Below, piece by piece: positions 22,980 through 34,353 of a stretch of 64,000 nt of DNA (position 1 is its first letter; every line of letters starts with the position of its first letter). The notes under the pieces are model-generated. The model saw nothing but the letters and a program-made list of their open reading frames with translations, did no database searches and was not told the DNA's origin. The stretch covers positions 14,388,236 through 14,452,235 of the forward strand of contig NW_026089623.1 of the NCBI RefSeq assembly GCF_024586455.1. The letters are read 5' to 3'. This DNA comes from Bactrocera neohumeralis (lineage: Eukaryota > Arthropoda > Insecta > Diptera > Tephritidae). A program made the position numbers and the translations under genes.

Positions 22980-23165
22980 TACCTCTTTGCTAATAATAAA
23001 CAAATAATTTGCAATAAATAAATAATGCGACTATAAGGAGAGTTATAAGCTATCCTATCTTTCTCCAAACTGCACACAGTGTTAAAAATTTTATTAAAAT
23101 TGGTTCAGTAGTTTAGGAGTCCATCGAAAACAAACAACGTGACACGTGATTTTTATATATTAAGA
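22980..23165 (-). mobile_element. Helitron 5' end fragment
   Basis: Read on the minus strand the segment starts TCTTAATATATAAAAATCAC (23165 downward), preceded by A, and continues GTGTCACGTTGTTTGTTTTC; this is a Helitron 5' terminus type I recognise from insect genomes. The conserved GGTTCAGTAGTTTAGGAGT stretch follows. The 3' end was not found. Confidence 0.5.
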
Positions 23166-23699
23166 TGTACATATTTGATAACAAAGCTCATACGTATATA
23201 TATGTATATGTACATAGTATGTATGTATGTGCAATTTGACATATTTAATGATAAATTCCATTAAATCTGTTGGAATTTATAATAAAGTCATACATACATA
23301 TTTCCATTATTATCTAAATAAATATACATACATACATATGTACATATACATTGGGCATTAGAGGTTTTGATAACGTTTTGAAAACCCAGCCGACACACAT
23401 ATTCGCATATGGATGTAATTATGTGTACATACATATACTAAACAGATTTTTAAAAACCATACCCGTAATGATAACATTTTTTTTGATAAAATCCCGTTTT
23501 GATAAAATCTTAAAAGTCATATGCATGTAATCATGTGTATATGTAAACAGATTTTAAAAACCGTACGCATAAAGTTCACATATTCACATACATATGTAAG
23601 TATGTAATTTTGTGTTCATGTAAACAAATTTGAAAGAATCATTCGCATAATGTTTGTAAATTTGTCTACACACAGTTTAATGTGTAAATATATACACCC
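23166..23699. other. AT-rich stretch with CATA/TATG microsatellites
   Basis: Short tetranucleotide runs near 23210-23230 and 23325-23350. No gene. Confidence 0.6.
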
Positions 23700-24240
23700 T
23701 AGGGTGATTCAAAAAAAAATTTTTTTTTTTTTTTTCAATTGGTACTCGCAAAAATAGGTTCCTAGACACCTCTAAGAAAGCCTCTCCAAATATGAGTTTT
23801 TAATTGTAACGGGAAGGTCCTCCGCCTAACGGTTTTCTATTTTTTCTTATTATCAGATAGAAAAATTTATATCTCGCTTCCAACTACTTGAAAAAATATT
23901 TTGTTAATTAGGTTTTGTAGGAAATTGAATGCTCTAAAATATGGTCTCTTATGATTTTTTCGTAAACCCAACCGTTTAAAAGATATTAACGGTTGAAATT
24001 TGACTATTTTTGGAAAAATTCTTTTTTTCTTATTAATTTTATAACTCAATGAAAAAAAATTATTATGAATGATGGTACACATAGTTTTGTATTGTAGGAA
24101 ATTTACTGCTCTATAAAAATGGTCTACTACGATATTTCGATTAAGTTAAGCGTTTACGAGATATTCATCGTCAAACATCAATGCATATTAGGGTGATTCA
24201 AAAAAAAAAAAAAATGGGTTTTTTTTTTTTTTAATTTTGG
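23700..24240. repeat. GGGTGATTCAAAAA repeat, two direct copies of the end
   Basis: TAGGGTGATTCAAAAAAAA followed by a T-run occurs at 23700 and again at 24189, the same orientation, about 489 bp apart. The DNA between is a non-coding AT-rich repeat with three similar blocks (CGTAAACCCAACCGTTTAAA, the same idea in 23815-23835 and 24140-24165). I recognise the motif as a common fly interspersed repeat but not its class. Confidence 0.5.
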
Positions 24241-25261
24241 TACCGTTCATGAATGAAAATTTTGTTGTTGGGAAATTTAATAAATTTTGTCGGCAATTTC
24301 TACAAATGCTTTTTTAAACGATTGTTGTTTTTGTAGAACAATATTTGTAACTTTTGCGGTTGACATATCCACATGTGAACGCATGTAAGTATGTACTTAT
24401 GTTGTGTATGCATTGTTTGTGTCATACGGGAATGTCATACGCACATATTTACATGTGTAACATACCTGTAACATATTGTAAGTATGTATGTAGATTTTTG
24501 AGACAATTGGTTTTTTTCCAGAAGAATGTTTTTATTTTTTGATTTACATGCGTACGCATATATTATTTGTGTGAGAATGCTATACGCACATACATACATA
24601 CTTATGTGTGTACGTAAATATAGAGCAGCGCGCGCCTTTTTATATTTCTGATAAATGATAATATTTTGATTTGAAATTGATTTGTACTTGCATACATACA
24701 TACATACATATGTATCTGCAGGATAGATGCGTATGAAAGTTTTATGTGATAAGAGGTATGATTTACATACTTACATACATACATACATATATTATTATTG
24801 TAATATATTATGTTTTTAGGATATTACGATAATATATCATATATATAGCATATACATATGTATGCATAAGTAAATGTTTATGAAATTATATTATATTATC
24901 AAAGATAAGAAATATTTAAAAAGTAGCTTTTATTTGGACATTAACTACAAACATTACCATAAAAATAGCATAATTAAATAATAATGTTATCAATTTTGCA
25001 TGAATTCACAAAAATTCGCAAAATGATATTTATATCAATTGATATGATTGCATGTAAACATATAAAAATATAAGCAAAAGAGCAACATACATCTGTAATA
25101 GCAATGTATATTTCTGAGCATAATTTTCATTCAATGCTCAGCTCTGTTCGCTCAGCACTGTTAAAATTTCTCCTTCTCGGCCAAAAGTGGTGAAATCCAC
25201 TAATAGGATTTTGTTAGCTCTTGACAGTTCACACGCTGGTCCGTAGTTGAACCTTCTCTAT
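24241..25261. other. AT-rich stretch with TACA/CATA microsatellites
   Basis: CATACATACATACATA runs near 24690-24710 and 24770-24790. Frames here (for example 24435-24701 minus) are translations of the microsatellite. No gene seen. Confidence 0.6.
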
Positions 25262-26872
25262 ATTATACGTTCTCTGCCACAAGTACAAAGTCAAGAAGCA
25301 AGTTCAGGCATTCACCTCAAGGTGCCCGCATGTGACACAGAAATTTTTCATGGGGGTTATGAACAATGGCCGTCCTTCCGGGACATGTTCACAGCTGTTT
25401 ACATAAACCACCCAAAATTATCTAATGCACAAAGATTGTATCACCTCCGATACAAAACGAGAAGTCAAGCTGGCGTCATAGTAAAACAGTTCGATCAAGA
25501 TACGATAATGAACGAATATTGGTCGATAAGCAGATAACAATTTTAATGAACTTGAAAAAATTCAAAAGGAAACCAGTGAAGAATTTATCAAACTTCAATC
25601 CACGGTTTCCAATTGTTTGTCGATTTTATCGACACAAAACTTTCCAAACAAACATACAAAACAGACAACTGGGATCCTATACTGGTAAATATATGCACAG
25701 CAGCACTACCAGAAAAGTCTTTATTATTATTGGAGCAATCGCTCTCATCTCGTAAAAAATGCCCAACGTGGCAACAAATGAAAGATTTTCTCACTACCCA
25801 GTACGAAATCGCAGAAAGGGTAGACAAAAAAATAAATACAAGTAAACCAAAAGGTATTCAGCAAGACTTCAATAGAAGCTTCCACAAGCCCCAAGCCAAT
25901 AGCAACAACAATTTGAATAGAAGCTTCTTCAAAACGCAATCGTTCTCATCTGAACAGAATAAATATAGATCATGCGAACTATGTACAGGAGAGCATAAGC
26001 TCAAATCTTGCGAGAGTTTTAAAAAATTGAATATTATCGACCGCAACAATTTCGTGAAAACTAAAAGACTTTGTACAAACTGTCTGTCACATGCACATAC
26101 ACTCAAAGAGTGCGAAGGCAAATTTAACTGCGTCTATTGTCATAAACGACACCACTCGATGCTTCATATTAATAATTTTTCCAGCTTACACCCAAACAGC
26201 GCAAATATCAAGAGAGCCATGGGTTTAGTTGCAACAACAAATCCCGAAGTGCCAAATCCACAAAATTGCCAAGAAGCACCATGCTGCTCAAAGGCATTAA
26301 AAACTCAAACGCTACACAGCGAAAATCAAAGTAGGGTACTACTACCCACAGCAGTCGTGTCCATCGAACATCGAGTAGAACTGTTTAAGCTCAGGGCCCT
26401 AATAGACCAAGGATTACAACGATCTTTCATAGCGTCAAGGGCACAAAATAGGCTAAATCTGCCAACAAAACAAGCCAACTTTGAAATTACGGGAATGGGC
26501 GGAAGAGTAGTTCAAAACTCTAATAACATCTGCCCCATTACCCTATTTTCCCCCCAAGCGGATATTAGAATACAAGCAGAAGCTATAGTCTTACCGCAAC
26601 TAACGAGCAAGCACTGGGAAAAGGTTTCTCACCTTAAGTTAGCAGATCCCAACTGCAACACCCCCGCGCAAATAGACCTTCTATTAGGCAGCGATCTCAT
26701 ACCACAAATAATACTCGAAGGCATTGAGAAAATTTCCAACACACTTTTGGCACAAAAGACTATTTTCGGTTGGATCCTAAGTGGACTAGTTACGGAACCA
26801 GTCACAACAATGACAACTCAATTTGAGGAAATCTCAAACGAGTACCTCAATTCACAATTGAGAAAATTTTGA
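25262..26872 (+). pseudogene. BEL/Pao gag C-terminal part and protease, copy 2
   Basis: Continuation of BEL copy 2. The DUF1759-like gag core (GIHLKVPACDTEIFHGGYEQ, FTAVYINHPKL) lies at 25300-25490; about 45 bp are deleted near 25493 relative to copy 1, shifting frame. The main frame (25613-26872) has the Cys/His clusters at about 25974-26170 (CELCTGEHKLKSC, LCTNCLSHAHTLKEC, CVYCHKRHHSMLH), then an aspartic protease of the DUF1758 type (RALIDQGLQRSFIAS, about 26393-26437; ITGMGGRVV; LLGSDLIPQI), ending in a premature stop at 26872. The protease part is the DNA missing from copy 1. Confidence 0.9.
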
Positions 26873-28250
26873 GAAATAGAAGAACTCCCCCCCATTTCAA
26901 TCACAACCCCCGAAGATCAGTATTGTGAAGACTTTTACAAAGCCACAACTACTAGATCAGATAATGGTCGGTATGTCGTACGATTACCCCTAAAACAACA
27001 ATTTCCCAACACAATCGCCTTAGGTCACTCTCGCACCTCTGCAATACGGCAGTTTCAAAGTGTGGAAAGAAACCTACTTAAAAAAGGTGAGCTCAAACCA
27101 GAATATGATGGTGTGTTGAAAGAATACCTCCATTTAGATCACATGGAGGAAGTAAGCCCGTGCGAAAACATCATCAATGGCAAATACTACTCATTTTACT
27201 TGCCACATCATGCAGTAGTAAAGCCAGATAAAACAAGAAAAAACGTTAACTTCGGTTGCACCGAAGCTAAATACCCTTCACAGGTGCATTTCTGTTAGTA
27301 ACTATGTGTTCAGTTTGTATGGAAGCTGTATGCTATAGTCAACCGATCTGATCAATTTCTTCCGAGATTACATTGTTGCTTTAGGAAATAATATATACCA
27401 AATTTCGTGAATATATCTTGTCAAATGTGAAAGTTTTCCATACAAGCATTTGATTCCGATCGTTCAGTTTGTATGGCAGCTATATGTTATAGTGGTCCGA
27501 CATCGGCCGTTCCGACAAATGAGCAGCTTCTTGAAAAGAAAATGATGTTTTCAATTTAAAAACGATATCTTAAAAACTGAGGGACTAGTTCGTATAAATA
27601 CTGACAGACAGACGGACGGACAGACAGACGGACATGGCTAAATCGACTCAGCTCGACATACTGATCATTTATATATATACTCTATAGGGTCTCCGACGAT
27701 TCCTTCTGGGTGTTACAAACTTCGTGACAAACTTAATATACCCTGTTCAGGGCATAAAAACAACTAAAGTAAGAGTTGTCTTCAACGCCTCAAGATCCAC
27801 TAGCTCGTAGAATTCCCTAAAAGATATCCTGTTTACGGGACCCACGCTCCAACCTGATTTAATGCTGCTTATTCTAAACTGGCGTATATTCAAATACGTA
27901 TTCAACGGGGACGTCGAAAAAATGTATAGACAAATAGTCGTCCATAAAGACGATCAAGATTTTCAGCGAATTATTTTCCGAAAATTCCCCAGTAGTCCTA
28001 AAAACAGTGACCTTTGGCGTTAACTGTGCCTCATACGTAGGCATTCGTACACTCCATGAATTGGCTGAAAACACCAAGTCAGAATTTCCTCTGGCAACCC
28101 AAGTGTTAAAAACACAAACGTATGTAGACGATATTCTGCCTGGAAGTCACAGTCTTCCGCAAGCATACGAATCATTATCACAGGTAATCCAAGCCCTCAA
28201 AACCGCAGGGTTTCCATTAAAAAAGCAAATCACCCAACTATATTAAAACA
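26873..28250 (+). pseudogene. BEL/Pao reverse transcriptase, copy 2 (interrupted)
   Basis: RT region in several frames: GRYVVRLPL and the lead-in to RT (26960-27060), then YYSFYLPHHAVVKPDKT (27184-27234), the 520-bp insertion (27237-27756), TKVRVVFNASRSTSS (27766-27810), GDVEKMYRQIVVHKDDQDFQ (27910-27965), a frameshift near 27995 and VTFGVNCASYVGIRTLHEL (28009-28065). The catalytic box is YVDDIL (about 28120-28140). The insertion, a stop near 27808 and the frameshift make it inactive. Confidence 0.85.
27237..27756 (+). mobile_element. 520-bp DINE-like repeat inserted in BEL RT
   Basis: Non-coding insert with a hairpin at the left (CTTCGGTTGCACCGAAG, 27249-27265), a GACAGACGGACGGACAGACA tetranucleotide tract (27602-27636), a TA run (27667-27682) and the end CCCTGTTCAGGGCATAA. 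AAAACAA stands on both sides (27230-27236 and 27757-27763), a probable 7-bp target-site duplication; removing one copy and the insert restores the BEL sequence. It shares architecture (TTCGG...CCGAA hairpin at one end, GGAC tetranucleotide tract) with the mini-me copies but little primary sequence. Confidence 0.8.
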
Positions 28251-29215
28251 CATACCAAAAGAAAATTTGTTGGACACTAATTTCCTTGTTTTCGAAAAGG
28301 AAAGTACAACAAAAACTCTGGGCATCCAATGGAATGCGATATGGGACAAGTTTTCATACACGACCGAGTCCAAATCCGCATTATCCGCCATTACGAAACG
28401 CCAAATTCTCTCCTCTGTGGCAAAACTTTTTGACCCCGCAGGATGGCTATCGCCAATTATGATACAAGCCAAAATCCTGATACAAGAATTATGGCTAGAT
28501 GGTACCGACTGGGACGAGCAAGTAAAACCACTTCGTTTCGAAACGTGGTCCCAGTTCGCGAGCAATCTAAACGATATCACACAAATACAAATCCCACGAT
28601 GGGTAAATTATATCCCAGAGTACAAAGTCAAGCTACACGGCTTTTCTGACGCCTCTGAAAATGCGTATTGCGCCACTATATATGTTCGCACACAAAGCGA
28701 CAAGGCGACCACAAGCCACTTACTAGTTGCAAAAGCAAAAGTGGTGTTTAGAGGAACACCATAAGTCTACAACGACTAGAACTATGTGGTGCCCTACTAC
28801 TTGCCAAACTAGTATCCATAGTGCAAACGCAACTGAATATGGCAAAAAATAAATTATATCTCTGGTCCGATTCCGAGATTGTATTAGCCTGGTTGGAAAA
28901 ACCACCACATGCATGGAAGACGTATATCTCCAATCGAACGTCTCAAATTCCTGACCTAGTGGGAGCACTGGGCTACTTGGCGACACGTAGCCAGTACTGA
29001 CAATCCTGCTGATCTAGGTACAAGAGGGTGCAAACCTCTGCACCTTGCCACCACCACCCTCTGGTGGAATCTCCCGATTCTTGGCCGCAATCGCCCATGC
29101 GCAATATTATTGCCCCAGAAAGTCGAAAGATCGACTCCTTTCACATAACATTGGATGATACTGACATCCTTGAGAGATTTTCATCTTCCTCCGAGCCCTC
29201 AGGGTAATCGCTTAC
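28251..29215 (+). pseudogene. BEL/Pao RNase H / A17-type region, copy 2
   Basis: The frame 28267-28764 continues pol: TKTLGIQWNAIWDKFSYTT, SSVAKLFDPAGWLSPIMIQA (BEL connection domain, Peptidase_A17 family in Pfam terms) and KLHGFSDASENAYCATIYVR (RNase H start with catalytic aspartate, about 28627-28685). After a frameshift near 28745 further RNase H blocks follow (LCGALLLAKLVSIVQTQL, LYLWSDSEIVLAWLEKPPHA, NPADLGT-like near 29003). Confidence 0.85.
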
Positions 29216-30160
29216 ATGCTCAAATTCATAGAGCGACTCAAACTAAGAATTAAGGGAATACGCACAGTATATCCCCAAGGCGATACAGTGACGCACCTAG
29301 ACTTACAAAAAGCAAAGGTCGCCCTTATCGCATCTACTCAAGCGCGCTACTTCAGCCAAGAGATATCAGTACTGAGAGAATCGAAGCCGATTGATAAAAA
29401 GAGCTCACTCCTAGTACTAAATCCATTCATTGATACGAAGGGTCTTCTTCGTGCAAATGGTCGGCCTAACGTATAACGAACGTCATCCCATTGTTATACC
29501 AGAGAGATCGCAACTTACCACATTATATCTCAATTATGTCCACGTACTATTATTACACGCAGTACACCGCCTCATGCAACAAATAGTCCGCCAAGAGTTT
29601 TGTATCCCAAGACTCAAGCCAAAAATAAAGAAATGCATTTTTGCGTGCAAGATATGCACTATGCATAAGCAAAAGATGCGAACGCAGATTATGGCAGCAC
29701 TTCCACCGGAACGCTGCAACTTTGCTCTGCACTTCACTATCACAGGTGTCGATTTTGCTGGGCCTTTTCAAGTAAAGGCATCCATGCTAAGGTCTCCCAC
29801 ACTAATGAAAGGCTACGTGGCTGTTTTTGTATGTTTTACGACAAAAGCAGTACACCTCGAGCTATGTACTAATCTGACCAAAGAGGCTTTTCTCGCGGCA
29901 TTTACTCGCTTCGTCGGACGACGTGGTTTTCCCTCAAAACTCATGAGCGATAGTGGCAAAACATTTATAGGAGCTCCAAGAGCCATTGAAAAACAGTTCG
30001 TGGACTTTATCAAACAAGTGTCACCTGAGATTGTACAAAAGTACGCTCCCCAAGGCATTAACTGGCAGTTCATCCCTCCAAGCGCTCCTCATATGAGTGG
30101 TTTATGGGAATCAGCGGTAAAAGGCTTTAAATCCCACTTTAAAAAAGTAGCTGGAAACTA
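29216..30160 (+). pseudogene. BEL/Pao integrase, copy 2
   Basis: Two overlapping frames. The N-terminal frame ends at 29476; a shift leads into 29430-30160. Integrase zinc-binding His/Cys pairs are visible (LHAVHRLMQQ, then CIFACKICTMHKQKM, about 29555-29680). The catalytic core runs GVDFAGPFQVKASMLRSP (first D about 29750), GRRGFPSKLMSDSGKTFIGA (second D about 29950) and MSGLWESAVKGFKSHFKK (E about 30112). All three acidic residues are present; the second motif reads SDSG rather than the commoner SDNG. A stop at 30160 splits it from the tail. Confidence 0.88.
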
Positions 30161-30677
30161 AAAATTTAACTTTGAAGAATTTACAACATTATTAATTCGT
30201 ATTGAAGCCGTTCTCAATTCACGGCCATTGACGACACTCTCGCAAGATCCCTCAGATCTAACAGCTCTTACACCAGGGCACTTTCTCAAAGGAGTACCCA
30301 TTCTGGCTATATCTGAGTCAGGCGTGGAGTCGCTATCCTTACTAAACAGATGGGAAAGAATTAAAATTCTCCATCATGATTTCAGCCGCCGATGGAAGGA
30401 GGAGCACATTATGGACCTTTATAAAAGGTACCGCTGGAAAGCTCCCGAAAAGGCGCCAAAGCTTGGAGATTTGGTCCTAATACATGACGACTGCCTCCCC
30501 CCTACAGAATGGCGGCTGGGTCGCATAGAGAAGCTACATCTCGGCTCCGACGTTCACATACGAGTAGTTGACCTCCGTACTCAAAACGGAACTCTAACGA
30601 GACCGCTCGTTAAACTATGCTTCTTACCAACCGCAGATAATAACGAAAATGCACATAATAAACAATCCGTACAATAA
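30161..30677 (+). pseudogene. BEL/Pao integrase C-terminal (DUF5641-type) region
   Basis: Tail of BEL pol: RIEAVLNSRPLTTLSQDPSD (30195-30250), LTALTPGHFLKGVPILAI, WERIKILHHDFSRRWKEEHI, and GDLVLIHDDCLPPTEWRLGR (30465-30525), ending at 30677. Apart from the stop at 30160 this frame is intact and well conserved. Confidence 0.9.
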
Positions 30678-30766
30678 TACCGACACGCAGAAATTGAAAA
30701 ATCCGTCTAATAACTAAAACCGAAATCAATCGCACATATGATAAATCATAAAGATACTACAAAACA

Positions 30767-31102
30767 ATGGGTAGATTACTAAATTCTGACAAAGCAAATA
30801 AAGTTGGTTACAAATCGCACAATTTCATAAGCCCCTTCCCCTTACGATGCCCCCTTTGTCGCCGCCCACACCGACTGCAGTACTGTGGGCTCTTCAAGGG
30901 GTTGTCACCAATTCAACGCCAGCAGATAGTACAGGCGCATGGGCATTGCCACAATTGTCTGGTACCCACGCACGCAACTCATGACTGTGACTCAGGGGCT
31001 TTGTGCCACATCTGTGGCAGGCATCCGTGCTTCACCGCACCCCGTGGCCGTGAGGTCGATCGGCCACCTGCCCCGCATAGCCGCGGCACAACCAGACCGT
31101 AG
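30767..31102 (+). CDS. Gag-like zinc-knuckle ORF downstream of BEL pol
   Basis: 112 codons beginning MGRLLNSDKANKVGYKS. Cys/His clusters CPLCRRPHRLQYC (about 30848-30886), AHGHCHNCLVPTHATHDCD (about 30932-30990) and ALCHICGRHPC (about 30994-31030) are spaced like those of BEL-type Gag proteins but differ clearly in sequence from the gag of this element. It sits 90 bp after the end of pol, before the LTR-like DNA. It may be a gag scrap of another BEL family or a genuine third ORF of this one. Intact frame; small. I do not know a function beyond probable nucleic-acid binding. Confidence 0.5.
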   Translation: MGRLLNSDKANKVGYKSHNFISPFPLRCPLCRRPHRLQYCGLFKGLSPIQRQQIVQAHGHCHNCLVPTHATHDCDSGALCHICGRHPCFTAPRGREVDRPPAPHSRGTTRP

Positions 31103-31184
31103 CCGTCATCAAAGGCCGTCCCATCGACGTACATCCGGGCTCAGCAACGTTGTGGCAACGTTGCAGTAGCTTCAGCGACTGCTA

Positions 31185-31860
31185 GGCTGAACATTCGCCT
31201 GGGGGGCCGGGATGGCTAAATGAGCTAAGCTTCCCGACCTCACGCGCTACTACACCGTACAATACACCACTCACAAGCAACACTGGCACATACACCACAC
31301 CTGAAGACAGCAGTTTTGCCACACACCACACATCCACTGGAAGCAGCAGAAAACACCACACACACACCAATACACGCAGCTGCTAATCCACCACCGCCCA
31401 ACGAGCAAAAAGCTTCGTCCTGGAAGTGAACGTTTCTTTCGATCACGATTTTCGACACGTAATCATCGGCGGACGTTTTATACTTTTTTTCATATTCGGC
31501 ACGCAGCTAAAACACTTTTTTATAATTTGCATATTCGGCACGCAGCAAAAACATCTTTTTTTTACATCTGGCGATCTTCGGCACGCAGCTCCACCATCTT
31601 TTTTACATCTGGCGATCTTCGGCGCAGCGTTCAATCAACATATCATAATTTTCGAGTGTCTCCTTTTTATAATTTTGTAAACCTAGTAATACAGCCTCCA
31701 CTGGTATCCGACCAGGGAGTCCATCAATTTCATTAATTTTTAACAAACATACATTCTCACGCCTCCACTGGTATTCGACCAGGAGATTTTTTATTTTAAC
31801 AGTTATCATTTTATCAAATAAAATTGTGATCCCTTTTAAGTAAACCATTGCGTTCCGAAA
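31185..31860 (+). other. LTR-like 3' end of BEL copy 2 with degenerate tandem repeats
   Basis: GGGGGCCGGGATGGCTAAAT at 31200 has a counterpart at 5225 after BEL copy 1, suggesting an LTR or 3' UTR. Inside are about 40-bp degenerate repeats (CATATTCGGCACGCAGC near 31491 and 31530; GATCTTCGGC near 31573 and 31613) and a duplicated GCCTCCACTGGTAT..CGACCAGG motif (31696 and 31762). A related CACACCAC-rich segment starts near 57403. Confidence 0.45.
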
Positions 31861-32086
31861 ATCTTCTTTCCGGAGTCAGTGAGAAAGTAAGTGGTATTTT
31901 ATATACTAGTGGTTAATTTGTTTATATTACGTGTAACAATATATTAGTTTGTTTAGGTTTGTTTAAATAAATCTTAGTGCTACTTATACTATTGAGATGC
32001 TGGTTGTTTAATAGTAAATAACTATTTGGGTTGTTATTGTTTGTTATACTGATAGTGCACTTCTATTGTTCCATGATAAGGCTGTT
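31861..32086. other. No gene
   Basis: AT-rich; nothing recognised. Confidence 0.5.
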
Positions 32087-32090
32087 TTAA

Positions 32091-32778
32091 GGGGTCCCGG
32101 TGGTCTAGAACCCTCAAATTAAGGGTGTTTTCTGGATTTTTAAGCTTTAAAAAAAGAGCAATCAATTGAAAATTTTTACAGTTTATTTATACACTTATGA
32201 AAACTACAAAAATATTTTTTGTTAAAAAAAAATTTTTTAACAATAGTAAAAATGGCTTCCAAAAAAAAGCTATCTTACTTATGACTCCCGGTGCCGTTGT
32301 TGATTTTGACTCTTCTGAACATCTGAAACATAAAAACCAAATAAATTATTAATCAGTAGGAGTGCAGCTATCGCTACTACAACCAAAAAAATAAAATTAA
32401 AAAAATTTCGCGCTTTTGAAGTTCAGATTCTGGAAACAGCTATTTTTGGACCAGTTTTAGATCGAAAAAATCGAAGTTTTAAAAATTAAAATTTGATCGT
32501 AGTCCCAGCGATAGATATTGGTCTTATAAACACCATATTAAAATTTCAAGTGATTCGGAACGGCACGCCGAAAAAAGTAGTTTTGAGATAAATGAATTTA
32601 AAGCTTAGAGTGTCTATATATGTATATATATAGCGCTACCTGCTAAAACGGCTGTAGAAGCTAAAATAATGTGAATATCCTTCCAAATATTTTACAGAAT
32701 ATTCTTAAAGGACTATACTTTCGAACTATCAAAACAAAAAAAAATCGAATTTTGAAAATTTTAGACCACCGGGACCCC
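32091..32778. mobile_element. TTAA-flanked TIR element 1 (piggyBac-like MITE)
   Basis: 688 bp bounded by a perfect 17-bp inverted repeat GGGGTCCCGGTGGTCTA (left) and its complement (right, 32762-32778), with TTAA directly outside both ends (32087-32090, 32779-32782). TTAA is the target duplication of piggyBac elements, and no coding capacity is present, so a non-autonomous piggyBac-type element is the simplest call. The first bases (GGGG) are not the usual piggyBac CCC start, so another TTAA-targeting group is possible. Confidence 0.75.
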
Positions 32779-32782
32779 TTAA

Positions 32783-33539
32783 TGAATTTTTGTTTTGATG
32801 ATTGTTTGGTTAGGATATATTGATAAGATACTATTATAATGATCATGTTCCTTAACTATGGCGTAATTAGTTAGATAAGCTTATGAAATTTTATATATTT
32901 TCATGAAAATAATAAACATAACTTTTGAACGATGTTGGTGCATCTGTTTTCAATGAAACTGAATAAATCATTTATAATGATGCTATTGGATTTTACTTTG
33001 ATAATCTTTTATCTTTATACGCTAGCAAAAATAAAACATTTTACTGCGAAAGTAAACTTTGCAGCGAAAGTGTTCTATAATGTTAAAATATACATGTATA
33101 TATGTATATAGTACACTTTGCAGTAGAACGTTTTCGATGTTAGAGAGCTTAACGCAAAATTAATAGAATTGTATTTAAACATTACTAATTTTAGTTATCA
33201 TGCTTTAAAAAAAAAGAGTTCAAACCTCAGACTTTTGATAATGTTATTAAACAAAATTTTTCAAATATTCAGATATTAATAGACTGAACTTAATCGCAGA
33301 AGGTTTTCTAAGTTTTTAGAAAAAATGTTAGGGTTGGGTCTTTACAAATTAATTTAATTCCGAAAAAATTTGCTAAATTTTTACATTTGGCATATAGTAT
33401 GTTGATATTGCTTCAAAGTTTTTTCACAATGATCCTTCCTATCAGAGTACCATACAGTTCGAAAATAACAATTCAAATCGTAGACAATTTACCTATACCA
33501 CTTACTATCTACTTAGTTTAACTCTGCAAAAGTTTATAC
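32783..33539. other. AT-rich gene-free stretch
   Basis: Nothing coding; a partial inverted repeat around 33040-33125 (ACTGCGAAAGTAAACTTTGC against CACTTTGCAGTAGAACG) is weak. Confidence 0.5.
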
Positions 33540-33680
33540 TTCACACACAATCTGGTACAAATGGTCTTGCATATTTGCAATTGCAAATTCGCTGTATATT
33601 TTGTTAGTGTAAAAGCAAAAATATACCTCGCTCATTTGCATTTGCAAATATGCAAGACCATTTGCATCAGATTGTGAATT
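33540..33680. repeat. Foldback (inverted repeat) with about 50-bp arms
   Basis: ACAAATGGTCTTGCATATTT (about 33558) faces its complement AAATATGCAAGACCATTTGC (about 33645). Arms extend outward to CACAATCTG / CAGATTGTG and inward to TTGCAATTGCAAATTCGC / GCTCATTTGCATTTGCAA, with a loop of about 40 bp. Looks like a small foldback MITE; no target duplication identified. Confidence 0.85.
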
Positions 33681-34349
33681 GCCCTAATATAATTTCAAAG
33701 AAATTTGCAATTATTTTATTTAAACAGAAAGGAGGAAGTATTTTAAAGGCGTTATCTATTATAAATATAAGTATTTGCCTATTACAATAAATATGTAACT
33801 TACAGTCCTTGTTTACCTATGTATGTATGTATGTATTATTTAATACATGTGCGAATAAAAATATATTTATGTTTAAATAATATGATGTGATGCTGCAGCT
33901 GCTACTAAGTTGTTCTTTCACATTTTACGATCCTAAAAATAAATTAAATTATTACATATGCACAAAATTTAATAAGTTTCGAAATTACTTACTTTTCTTG
34001 GTTGTACATCTCTTTATTTTGTCTTGTTTGTTTTTCTAACACAGCTGGTTCACAGCAAAGTGCTTTTCAACTCTTGTGCTTTTTTCTTGTGAGGTTTGAG
34101 CAAGAATAACTTCACAAACTAAAACTCACAGCAAACCTCACCAACCAGTTGCTTTCAATTTATGTGTGTGTTCATTTTTTCACTTTATAGTGGCTAAATT
34201 AGCTGCAACAGACGGCGCAAATTAGATTTCAAATAGATTCGTTTCAAATCTTCTCCCAGAAAATAACAAGTGTAATTTTTTTATGGCGAAATCTTGCTTA
34301 ATCCATTAGGTTAGTGGGATAAACTATTCAACAGCCTAAATCTTGTGAC
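33681..34349. other. Gene-free stretch with a small inverted repeat
   Basis: Around 34090-34145 GTGAGGTTTG faces CAAACCTCAC, forming a possible hairpin of about 10-bp arms. Otherwise nothing recognised. Confidence 0.45.
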
Positions 34350-34353
34350 TTAA

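Noticed and set aside
24354..24784. Cysteine/tyrosine/histidine-rich frames (possible secreted peptides)
   Set aside because: Translations of TACA/CATA microsatellites on either strand.
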